Below are positions 30,554-38,483 of a stretch of 64,000 nucleotides of DNA, piece by piece. The notes beneath the pieces are model-generated. The model did no database searches, was not told the origin of the DNA, and saw only the letters and a program-made list of their open reading frames with translations. Position 1 is the stretch's first letter. Each line of letters opens with the position of its first letter. This stretch comes from Alkalicoccus chagannorensis DSM 18086. GTDB lineage: Bacteria > Bacillota > Bacilli > Bacillales > Salisediminibacteriaceae. The translations under genes were made by a program, and so were the position numbers. The stretch spans positions 333,865 through 397,864 of the forward strand of contig NZ_KE386944.1 in assembly GCF_000429725.1 (NCBI RefSeq), read 5' to 3'.

Positions 30554-32296
30554 ATGATGAGGCCACGATATGGAATCTCTGCACTGTCTGCTTTTGTCCT
30601 GCTGAGCGCCTGCGCGGATAACGACGACCAGCAGAATGAACAAGCAGATAACCAGGAAAACACACAAGAGAATAACGAGGAAGATGTCGATGTTCAGGCA
30701 CAGGAAGCAGCGGTGCAGGACTTGTATTTTTACATGGACGAAAGTGACGTGGATGCACTGTACACCCGCTCCCCCAACAGCGATGATCGACTTGGCGCCG
30801 AAGTGAAGCTGGATCCGGACAGTGATGAAGTGCTGGAGCTGGACGGTGGAATGCGTTTCCGCGGCAATACGGCGCGGGGACTAGAGAAAAAATCATTCAA
30901 CGTGCGTTTTGAAGAGGACCAGCCTTTCCTTACGGATCACAACAGGATGAACCTGAACGGGATGTTTCGGGATCCGTCCATGATGAGGGAAAAAATATCC
31001 TGGGACATCTTCGAAGATGCCGGCATGGTCTCTCCAAGTGCAGAGTACTTTGATTTTTATCTCAATGATATTTATGAAGGGCTTTACGTCCATATTGACC
31101 GGATCGACATGAATCTGATGGAACGGTTCGACCGCAATCCGAACGGCACACTGGTGCGTGACCAGATTCGTGGGCGTGAAGGCGAACAGTTTAACGTCAA
31201 TTCGACGTTCGGTTTCGATATGAGTCAGATCGATCAGGCGGATCAAGTAGATTTTCTGGAAGAAACCTTCAACTACCGCGGGGATCCGAACTGGGGCGAA
31301 GTCCGTGAATTCATCGATCTCGTACAGCGGACACCGGCAGGACCGGAGTTTGCACAAATGATGGAAGAAGAGACCGAGACGGAATCCTTCCTTACCTGGC
31401 TGGCCCTGCATATGATGGTCGGTGACATTGATGCCTTTGGCGATGACTACTGGCTCTATCTGGACCACGAAGATCCGGACGCCGGCTGGGAAATCATCCC
31501 GTGGGATAAAAACTTGTCTTTCGGTTCTCACACCCGCCAGGGCTATGGCGTGCTGAACGACTTTTTCGGCTATGAATATGAGATGGACCCTGCAGGATGG
31601 GACAACCAGCTCTTTGAGAAGCTGATGGAAACGGACGAGCTGCGTGATGACCTGGAAGAACGACTGGTAGAGCTCATGGAACAGTTCCCGCCATCCTATG
31701 TCGAGGAGCGAGCGTCGGAGTATCAGGAACAAATCGAGGAATCGGTTGAGACAAGGCCAGGCGAGGATGCCTTTGAGCGCCACCCGCAGAATCACTTCGG
31801 AGAGCTCGATGATTATGAGCTTCGTGCGGAGCAGGTGACGCAGTTCGTTCCGCTGCGCTACGAATACCTCCGCACCCAGCTTGGTCTGAATGAGGCTCAG
31901 CAGGAACAGGCGGCTCAAGCGGACGTGTCCGCCGGTGAAACTGTCTACCTTACCGACAGTGCCGGCTTCGTGATCGGCAGCTTTGAGGCAGATCAAGGCG
32001 AAGGGAGCCTCTCGGTCGAAACAGAAGACGCCGACATTCCAGGCATTCAGCAGGAATACAGGCTCACGGCTGACAACACCCTCAGCGGAGAACTGTCGCT
32101 CTTCTACAAAAACGATCTCGGCTGGCCGATTGAAGGAAACTGGTACGAAGAAGATGAAGCAGTCGGTTCGCAGGGAGAGCTTGTCCTCTTCCAGGATGGC
32201 AGCATGCTCGAGTCCGAAGTAAACCCGTACGTCAACCGTATACAGGGAGATGTAGAGCTCGACGGAACGTCGACCTTCACGATCACGTATCCGTAA
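30554..32296 (+). CDS. CotH-family lipoprotein
   Basis: 580 residues with a lipoprotein signal (FVLLSACAD; Cys near residue 17), an acidic Asn/Gln/Glu linker and a CotH-kinase domain from about 55 to 440. Family marks are RFRGNTARGLEKKSFNVRF, REKISWDIFEDAGM, NDIYEGLYVHIDR and the IIPWDKNLSFG motif that carries the metal-binding Asp. CotH phosphorylates spore-coat proteins in B. subtilis, but many CotH proteins sit outside spores next to VTC and DUF4956 genes, as here. ATG 30554 is chosen because it leads straight into the signal peptide; the ribosome site is weak. A C-terminal beta-rich region (about 460-580) is unassigned. Confidence 0.82.
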   Translation: MMRPRYGISALSAFVLLSACADNDDQQNEQADNQENTQENNEEDVDVQAQEAAVQDLYFYMDESDVDALYTRSPNSDDRLGAEVKLDPDSDEVLELDGGMRFRGNTARGLEKKSFNVRFEEDQPFLTDHNRMNLNGMFRDPSMMREKISWDIFEDAGMVSPSAEYFDFYLNDIYEGLYVHIDRIDMNLMERFDRNPNGTLVRDQIRGREGEQFNVNSTFGFDMSQIDQADQVDFLEETFNYRGDPNWGEVREFIDLVQRTPAGPEFAQMMEEETETESFLTWLALHMMVGDIDAFGDDYWLYLDHEDPDAGWEIIPWDKNLSFGSHTRQGYGVLNDFFGYEYEMDPAGWDNQLFEKLMETDELRDDLEERLVELMEQFPPSYVEERASEYQEQIEESVETRPGEDAFERHPQNHFGELDDYELRAEQVTQFVPLRYEYLRTQLGLNEAQQEQAAQADVSAGETVYLTDSAGFVIGSFEADQGEGSLSVETEDADIPGIQQEYRLTADNTLSGELSLFYKNDLGWPIEGNWYEEDEAVGSQGELVLFQDGSMLESEVNPYVNRIQGDVELDGTSTFTITYP

Positions 32297-32341
32297 ATCA
32301 GAACGAACGGCAGCGTGCTGAGAAGAGCAGCTGGACAGAAG

Positions 32342-32369
32342 CGCCTCACTTCGATTGTGAGGCGTTTTT
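32342..32369 (+). terminator. intrinsic terminator of the CotH gene
   Basis: CGCCTCAC / GTGAGGCG with a TTCGATT loop, followed by TTTTT. Confidence 0.88.
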
Positions 32370-32829
32370 CTTATATGAGGAATATAGAAGCGAGAGAGTA
32401 TGCTGAAGCGTGCTCAGCAGCCTTCTGCCTCTGTTGAGGGTGTTTGGTGATGTTGGGAAGAAACTCGAGGCCGGTCTTCTGCGTATGAGAGCGGCTTTCG
32501 ATGCGGTTCTCTTCATGATAGACGGAGGGAGCTGCGGCGTCTTTCCTGCGAAAGCGGTTCTCATACAGATGTTGGGGTGAATAACTTTAAGCATGCTCCG
32601 ATATGTCTCCAATGGCATGTATGATTTTCTCTCAGCAGAACAAATACAAAAACGAAACCTTTTCAGAAGTGAAAGGCGGCGATGCCAGAGGGACAAAGCG
32701 CCGTCCGAAAATCCTCCTCGCAACCTGAGGAATAGTGGAGGTTCGCGCCCGCCGGAAACGGATGAAAAATGTAGCAGAAATAAATCTTTTTCCCAACATT
32801 TATTTTAGGGCCGAAAAAGCCTGAAACAC
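32370..32829. other. gene-free stretch between two convergent terminators
   Basis: About 460 bp with no gene, repeat or RNA signal that I can support. Confidence 0.5.
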
Positions 32830-32835
32830 AAAAAG

Positions 32836-32868
32836 AACCCCTCCTAGGCACCATGCTTCGGAGGGGTT
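32836..32868 (-). terminator. terminator of the VTC/DUF4956 operon
   Basis: On the minus strand AACCCCTCC pairs with GGAGGGGTT, followed by CTTTTTGTG. Confidence 0.85.
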
Positions 32869-32885
32869 GCGTGCATCCCGCTCGT

Positions 32886-33575
32886 TTAGTAGAGCATCCG
32901 GGATGTGTTTAACGAGACTTTCATGTTGGCATTGCGTGCGCGTATTTCATCCATCAGCTCTTTGTCGGACACGTTGTCCTTCGTGCGGATGGTGAACTCA
33001 AGCAGGTACATCGTGCCCTGGTTGGTCGTCTCTACATTCGTCTGGTGGACCTGGTCGAGTTTGTTTTCGAAAATATCATCGAAAACCCCTTCAAAGTGCA
33101 TGTTCTCCGGGACGGTGATCTTCAGCGTTTTCTCATCGGATCCCTGTTCCCCGTAGTTGATGACGTAAAGGAAATAAATAAGTACACATAACGACGCTGT
33201 AAAAATCACAGCCAGTAAGTAAAACCCGAGGCCGCTGGCAATGCCGGCAGCCATGCCGAAAAAGATAAACGCGATATCTTTCGGGTCGGCCATCGCGCTG
33301 CGGAAGCGGATGATCGAAAACGCTCCGACTAGACCGAAGGCAACGGCAATGTTGTTTCCAATGACAATCATGACAATCGATACGACGACACTCATAATAA
33401 TGACTGTCTGGACAAAGGACTGGGAATAGCGGACGCCGTGATGCGTCCACTTATACACCTGCGTGATGACGATACTCAGGATGAAACTGAGGAAGATAGC
33501 CATGAAGGCTTCAACGACCGTGTAGTTCGTCGTGGCATTTCCCGCATCCAGAAAGCCGTCTAAAAACTGCTGCAT
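32886..33575 (-). CDS. DUF4956 membrane protein
   Basis: 229 residues with four membrane segments in the first 145 (FMAIFLSFILSIVITQVYKW and others), the conserved cytoplasmic-side GLVGAFSIIRFRSAMADPKDIAFIF loop (quoted in part), and a soluble C-terminal alpha/beta domain. The family function is unknown; members are almost always next to a VTC-type polyphosphate polymerase-like gene and a CotH gene, as here. It begins 35 bp after the VTC gene in one operon. GAAGGAG stands before the ATG. Confidence 0.88.
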   Translation of the reverse strand: MQQFLDGFLDAGNATTNYTVVEAFMAIFLSFILSIVITQVYKWTHHGVRYSQSFVQTVIIMSVVVSIVMIVIGNNIAVAFGLVGAFSIIRFRSAMADPKDIAFIFFGMAAGIASGLGFYLLAVIFTASLCVLIYFLYVINYGEQGSDEKTLKITVPENMHFEGVFDDIFENKLDQVHQTNVETTNQGTMYLLEFTIRTKDNVSDKELMDEIRARNANMKVSLNTSRMLY

Positions 33576-33610
33576 CTCTTAAAACTCCTTCTGTCAAAAT
33601 ATGAACTGGA

Positions 33611-34339
33611 CTACTGGGCGATACGGTGATCAAGACCTTGATCGCAGACATCGATACTCGTACAGAACTTCGAAACGCCCTGCTTGGAGAGGCGGAAGTC
33701 ACTGAGCATCTCGGTAAGCCAGAGTGGAACACTGTTGTTGATTTTTACTTCCATAACCACAAGATCTTCATCCACGAAATGCGTCCCCTGCGGCCCGTTC
33801 TCGATGCGCAGGTCGCTGCGGCGGCACATGAGGTTGTAGTCGAACGTGACGCGCAGATCATCTTCGTAAATCCCGTGGAAAGCCTGACGATCATAGCTGA
33901 CAACAACTTCCGGCTTCAAATCGTAGAGGCGGCGGAAATGATCCGCCTCCCGCATAATCTGCGGATTCGACACATCGATGCCGGGGCTCATGCCGTTATC
34001 CAGATACTGGTAGGCATGCGAAAGCGGAAGCTGCGTACGTCGTTTGTTTACCACGTTATTGAATTTCTGCTTTACCTCCAGAAAAGACGTACTGTTTAAA
34101 TCGGCCTGGTCGTACACCCGCAGCCGCAGCTTCTGACGGAAGTTCAGCTTGTTGCGTGTTTCATAATAAATATCGCGGTCATCTGAATCGAAGTACAAAC
34201 TTACAATGTTATAACGGCCGAAGCCATCTCCAAACTTATCATAACGCATATATGGCGTCAGCTGATCAGCCAGCTTTTTATAAACAGAATAGGGAATAAG
34301 GTACTTAATTTCTCTCCTGCTAAATATTTCCAATGCCAT
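33611..34339 (-). CDS. VTC-domain (polyphosphate polymerase-like) protein
   Basis: 242 residues forming one VTC domain, a triphosphate-tunnel fold. Basic and acidic tunnel residues are visible: RREIKYLI, NIVSLYFDSDD, KLRLRVYD, FLEVKQKFNN, VVSYDRQAFHG, RVTFDYNL and LVVMEVKINN. In yeast Vtc4 the fold makes polyphosphate from ATP; bacterial stand-alone copies are untested for the most part. AAAGGAGG precedes the ATG. It heads the two-gene operon with DUF4956 and points toward the CotH gene. Confidence 0.88.
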   Translation of the reverse strand: MALEIFSRREIKYLIPYSVYKKLADQLTPYMRYDKFGDGFGRYNIVSLYFDSDDRDIYYETRNKLNFRQKLRLRVYDQADLNSTSFLEVKQKFNNVVNKRRTQLPLSHAYQYLDNGMSPGIDVSNPQIMREADHFRRLYDLKPEVVVSYDRQAFHGIYEDDLRVTFDYNLMCRRSDLRIENGPQGTHFVDEDLVVMEVKINNSVPLWLTEMLSDFRLSKQGVSKFCTSIDVCDQGLDHRIAQ

Positions 34340-34502
34340 GCGGAAAGACCTCCTTTACAAGCATCCGTACAATCTTCAATTATATTTTTTCTTTGTAAAG
34401 AAATCAAGAAGAACGTAAATTTTTTGTATATTTACATGAATCTCCGCAACATTGCAAAATGAAGAAACCGGCCTTCCAGCTGTCGCCAAACACCCGTGAA
34501 TC

Positions 34503-34511
34503 TGCTATAAT
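34503..34511 (+). promoter_or_regulatory. putative extended -10 promoter of the LRR gene
   Basis: TGCTATAAT, a perfect TGn-TATAAT, 41 bp before the start codon; the -35 region is poor. Confidence 0.5.
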
Positions 34512-34551
34512 GCTGTTGGCAGTTGAAGGAATAAAGGAGGAAGCGCCGAAG

Positions 34552-35277
34552 ATGAAAAAGCGCAGACAATACACAAATTTAATCATAGCAGCAGTACTGA
34601 TCGCCATTATGTGGGTCGTAGTGTTCACCTATGCCCCGCAGAGCGACGCCCTGCAGGATCCTATGCTCGAGAACGCCATCCGCGTGGAAGCGGGCGTAGG
34701 GCCGAACGAACCGCTTGGACCGCAGCAATATGAGAGCATCACCTCCCTGGATGCAGAGGGCTATGGGGTCGAGAATCTGCAGGGACTTACACAGATGCCG
34801 AACCTGGAAGAGCTGAACCTTCGGGATAATGACATAGAAGATATCTCTATTCTCGCCGAGCTGGACGGTCTGGTGGAGCTGGATTTAAGAGAAAACAACA
34901 TCAGCGATATTTCGCCGTTGAGCGGACTGACAATGCTGCAGGATTTGAACCTGCGGGAGAATAACATCAACGACATCGAAGCGCTCAGCAGCCTCACGGA
35001 AATCCGCGACTTGAACATCCGCGACAATGACATTGATGATATCAGTCCGCTGGCTGAGATGCCGCTGCTCCGCGACTTGAATATACGAAACAACCGCATC
35101 GCGTCCATTGAACCGCTCGGCGGACTCGAAAACCTCGTGCAGCGCATTTACCTGGAAGGCAACCCGGTGAATGACTACAGTCCGATTGAACATTATTACT
35201 ATGACATCCTCGACACGGACTTCCTGCTCGAAGAGGACGAAGCAGAAGCGGAAACAGAAGAAGACGCCGCCGAATAA
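34552..35277 (+). CDS. membrane-anchored leucine-rich-repeat protein
   Basis: 241 residues: an N-terminal membrane helix (about 8-29), a linker, then about six 22-residue leucine-rich repeats of internalin/SDS22 type (LEELNLRDNDIEDISILAEL, LVELDLRENNISDISPLSGL and so on) between about 80 and 215, and a Glu-rich tail. The charged, acidic repeat surface fits a salt-adapted extracytoplasmic binding protein. Function unknown. ATG 34552 follows AAAGGAGG; an earlier in-frame ATG at 34459 precedes the promoter. Confidence 0.8.
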   Translation: MKKRRQYTNLIIAAVLIAIMWVVVFTYAPQSDALQDPMLENAIRVEAGVGPNEPLGPQQYESITSLDAEGYGVENLQGLTQMPNLEELNLRDNDIEDISILAELDGLVELDLRENNISDISPLSGLTMLQDLNLRENNINDIEALSSLTEIRDLNIRDNDIDDISPLAEMPLLRDLNIRNNRIASIEPLGGLENLVQRIYLEGNPVNDYSPIEHYYYDILDTDFLLEEDEAEAETEEDAAE

Positions 35278-35303
35278 GACAGCAAACATGCTGCAGCAAC
35301 TCC

Positions 35304-35332
35304 GCCTCCTGTTCACACGGGAGGCTTTTTTT
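35304..35332 (+). terminator. intrinsic terminator of the LRR gene
   Basis: GCCTCCTGT / ACGGGAGGC (one G-T) with a TCAC loop, then a seven-base T-run. Confidence 0.88.
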
Positions 35333-35339
35333 CGTGGGA

Positions 35340-35690
35340 TCAAGAAGGGGATGGAGCGGCCAGACAGCGTCGCGCGAAAAGCATGCCGCCTTCTGTATAG
35401 GGACTCCAAAAAGTCGTCTGCCTTTTTCAAGAGTGGCATACGGTCGGTCAGATGCTGTGTTACGTTTTGACCGGTGTGGCTCAAACTGCAGAGCGGACCG
35501 TCCCAAAATGATCGCCGGGCGTCGTGTTTTGGGCGTTTACCGGCTCAATTACAAGCAGGTGGCTCCTTTTTTCTTGGGGGCGTCCTGCCTGCGCCTGCTA
35601 CCCGCCCGCTTCAGGCAGGCGGGCGTCTCGTTTTTTTCGAGAAGCGACCCGCTTTCCTGTAAAGCCGCAGCTACTTCCACTCTCCATCAC
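35340..35690. repeat. diverged intergenic repeat family 3, plus an IS66-end-like segment
   Basis: GTGTGGCTCAAACTGC, GCAGGTGGCTCCTTTT, GCGTCCTGCCTGCGCCTGC and GAAGCGACCCGCTTTCC follow the order of the 11.4-11.9 kb repeat. Ahead of them, 35395-35460 (CCAAAAAGTCG, CCTTTTTCAAGAGTGGCATACGG) resembles the sequence next to the IS66-type gene at 63.8 kb, so it may be a leftover element end. Confidence 0.6.
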
Positions 35691-35699
35691 GAAGCGCGC

Positions 35700-36184
35700 T
35701 CTTCTTGACCAAGAGGGAGGTTACTCCTGTATCATGCATCCGATCTTCAAGCTTGCTCGACGTATAGAAAAAGCGCTCTTTCGTCAGCAGGCACGAATGG
35801 TTCACGCTTACGAAGAGCGGGACCTGTATCATGAGAAGCTCACGGCTTGGGGGTGGAGCGGAGGATCGCAACAACGGAGCAGACCTGCCGCGGCTGAGAG
35901 CGGATGTTTCATGAAGGAGGACTGACGCTCCGCGCAGGAGCCCCCTGCTCTTCGAAATCTTACAAGACCGCCAGTCACCGAAGCCCTTATGGTCCCCGAC
36001 TGCATCGGCAGCCGGGGAAATGAACTGGATAGGGGGCAGATTCGTCAGAAAGCATCAGATCTCATGAAAGGAAGACGGCGGCGTCTCACGCTGTGCAGGG
36101 AAAAAGGCGCTCCACGCTTTTGCTTCTCCACGGACCATAATCGTCGTTCCGAAGCGAGGCTGGGACGAATGCTGTGGTTCACAT
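35700..36184. other. gene-free stretch
   Basis: About 480 bp without a supported gene; short open frames have no ribosome site or family character. Confidence 0.45.
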
Positions 36185-36239
36185 AAAAAAACCGAACTAT
36201 CTTTTGAAACTCTCATCAGAGCTTCATGATAGTTCGGTT
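36185..36239 (-). terminator. terminator of the acyltransferase gene
   Basis: A perfect 12-bp inverted repeat (AACCGAACTATC / GATAGTTCGGTT) across a 26-base loop; on the minus strand it runs into a T-run. Confidence 0.7.
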
Positions 36240-36330
36240 CATTTGCTTTCGTCCTGTTTTTAGACTTCGTATGATTCAGGTGTGGAAGTCGAGGTGATCG
36301 CTTTGTACCAGCCGCGTCGTCGTAGACAGG

Positions 36331-37533
36331 TTAACTATTCACCGATCGGCGCGGCTCAGAGGTGTTCTCTTCGTCATCATGATAAGGAGATTCGTTGTGC
36401 TCCTTGAACGGCATCACACGAGGACCGGTTCCGACAAACATCCATGCGAAAGGAACGTATTTCATCATCAAGTGAGCACCGAGCCAGCAGATGGCCAGCA
36501 CAGCGGCAAAGCTATACCCGAAAATGAACACCGCAACCGGAAGAGGAGCAGAAGGCAGCCAGAGTGCTTCTCCGATCATCAGGAGGAAAGGGTGATACAA
36601 GTAGATCCCGAAGGAGACAACACCGAGCTGGATCATCGGGTTGATGATTCTCCAGGAAAAATACTTGTAAATCAAGAAAGCGACTTTGAACAAGAGAATA
36701 GCAGAAGTCAACGTCTGCGCATTCCACATCAGCTCAAAAATGCGGGAGTCAATCGGCGCACCGAACAAGCGGTTCTGCTGCCAGATGTACACGTGGAACA
36801 TCGTCGCAGCTCCCCAAATGGACCAGATGAGCGCCCAGCTGATTTTCGGCATCCAGCCACGGACATCCTGAGCCGTGAGCCAGCCACGGATTTTCGGGAA
36901 ATAAATGCCGATATAGGCCCCGGTGAAGAAGTACGCCATGTAGCTCAGCGACCAGGATCCTTTAAACGGCACCTGGAAGTACCAGTTGTTAAGCAGAACA
37001 AACGCCCATTGAATCGCAAGGCCGATAATAACGAGGTACGGCGTCAGGAAACGATAGCGCTGGAACGCGTAAAGAAGAATCGGAAACAAAAGATAAAACT
37101 GAATACTGATAAACACAAAATACAAATGCGCGTGGGCGCTGCCCGTCAGGAGCTGGAACGAGAACGTCGAAAGAAATTCACTGAATGTCGGCCAGTCGTA
37201 GTAGACGTACTGCTTGAACCAGTAATACCCGAGCGAGACGAAAAAGTAAGGAACAAGAATATACATAAGTCGTCTCGAATAAAAACGCTTGATCATCCCG
37301 CTGTCGATCGGACGGTTATAGTAGTTATAAAAAATCACAAAGGCACTCAGCAGGATGAACGTCGGAGTACCGAACCGGAAGAGTGTGTTCAACGAGTTGT
37401 ATAAGTCAAACGACGTGGAGCCGGCAGCGGTCTGGAACATGACGACAGCTGTACCAGTGGCATGCACCATGAGCACCGCCATGATCGCAAGTGCACGCAT
37501 AATATAAATTTCATTAAGTTGGTTGCTTTTCAT
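36331..37533 (-). CDS. membrane acyltransferase (acyltransferase 3 family)
   Basis: 400 residues with about ten membrane segments. The family motif is near the N-terminus (NEIYIMRALAIMAVLMVHATG), with the presumed catalytic His in MVHATG, followed by an RRLMYILVPYF motif. Such proteins O-acetylate or otherwise acylate surface glycans, wall polymers or lipids. There is no C-terminal SGNH domain, so it is the membrane-only type. The acidic/basic cytoplasmic tail carries no motif. AAAAGGTGA provides the ribosome site. No neighbouring glycan genes identify the substrate. Confidence 0.85.
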   Translation of the reverse strand: MKSNQLNEIYIMRALAIMAVLMVHATGTAVVMFQTAAGSTSFDLYNSLNTLFRFGTPTFILLSAFVIFYNYYNRPIDSGMIKRFYSRRLMYILVPYFFVSLGYYWFKQYVYYDWPTFSEFLSTFSFQLLTGSAHAHLYFVFISIQFYLLFPILLYAFQRYRFLTPYLVIIGLAIQWAFVLLNNWYFQVPFKGSWSLSYMAYFFTGAYIGIYFPKIRGWLTAQDVRGWMPKISWALIWSIWGAATMFHVYIWQQNRLFGAPIDSRIFELMWNAQTLTSAILLFKVAFLIYKYFSWRIINPMIQLGVVSFGIYLYHPFLLMIGEALWLPSAPLPVAVFIFGYSFAAVLAICWLGAHLMMKYVPFAWMFVGTGPRVMPFKEHNESPYHDDEENTSEPRRSVNS

Positions 37534-37984
37534 TGTTTGTCACCTTTTCCTTTTTCTTTGAGCTCATGCACCTCTCCTATCATAAAAGAGTCTTCCGCAT
37601 CCTGCAATGAGCGTAGGTCATCATTTTTCTAAATTATTATGTGAAAGAGAGCACACGCGGTTTCCGCAACATTCCAGTTCTCGCCAGTGGCTCACCGCCG
37701 GATGGACGTAAACAACGGGCAGCACCTGCATCTGTCATGATAGTAGACGCTTTCCCCGTCCTGGAGGTTACGGAGGAAGAAGGTCCTGACGCGGAGGGGG
37801 GTAGCAGAAGCCGGCGCAGCTGCAGAACGAGCAGAGACCGGTCATTGCCCCCGCATACGTGAAAGGCTGCCGTCTGCTGGGTGACACAGCCGTGCCTCCG
37901 AGCGTCGGGGGATAGGAGCATCCGCGAGATCTAAATATACACTGCATCACGCCGGGCCCGGATCAATGAGGAGCGAACAGCGGA

Positions 37985-38220
37985 AGCGTAAACTGCTGTG
38001 TTGAAGTGGAGCAGCAGAAAGCGCGACGCTCTCATGAAAAAAGGGAGTCGCCCGCCCGCTGGAAGCGGGCGGATAGCGGCTGCAGGCGGGACGCATCGAG
38101 GAAATGTTGGGCCACCTGCCTGTATTTGAGCCAACGAGAGGACGAAACGCGCCGCTTGGCAGCCCGTTCGGGACGGTTCCGCTCTCCATTGGAGCCACCT
38201 CCCTACGCGCTCACACGGAA
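37985..38220. repeat. diverged intergenic repeat family 3, inverted
   Basis: Read on the minus strand: GGTGGCTCCAATGG, GTTGGCTCAAATACAGGC, GGTGGCCCAACATTTCC, GCGTCCCGCCTGCAGCC and a GCCCGCCCGC/GCGGGCGG hairpin, in the order seen at 11.4 kb. Together with 37540-37984, where I see nothing, it fills the space between the acyltransferase start and the next terminator. Confidence 0.6.
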
Positions 38221-38371
38221 GAGCACCTTCCGCCTCCCCACTGCAGAGGCATGCGGCAAGTGATGCCTGCAAAGAAACATCCGCACAGAGGACTGTCAGC
38301 ACGGACGAAGAAGCGGCGCGGCTCCAAAAACGGGCTGCCCCCTCCGCGCCACGGGAATGCCACCGGTACAG

Positions 38372-38407
38372 AAAAAACGCGCCGGAAGCAGATCCGCTTC
38401 CAGCGCG
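38372..38407 (-). terminator. terminator of the large stalk-domain gene
   Basis: On the minus strand CGCGCTGGAAGC pairs with GCTTCCGGCGCG (one G-T), followed by TTTTTT. Confidence 0.88.
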
Positions 38408-38483
38408 AGGGCGTTCTTTATTTTCCGTTACCACCAAGGGTGCCGTTCAGGTCGGGAACAGTTACGTCACAATGGTGCTGACA

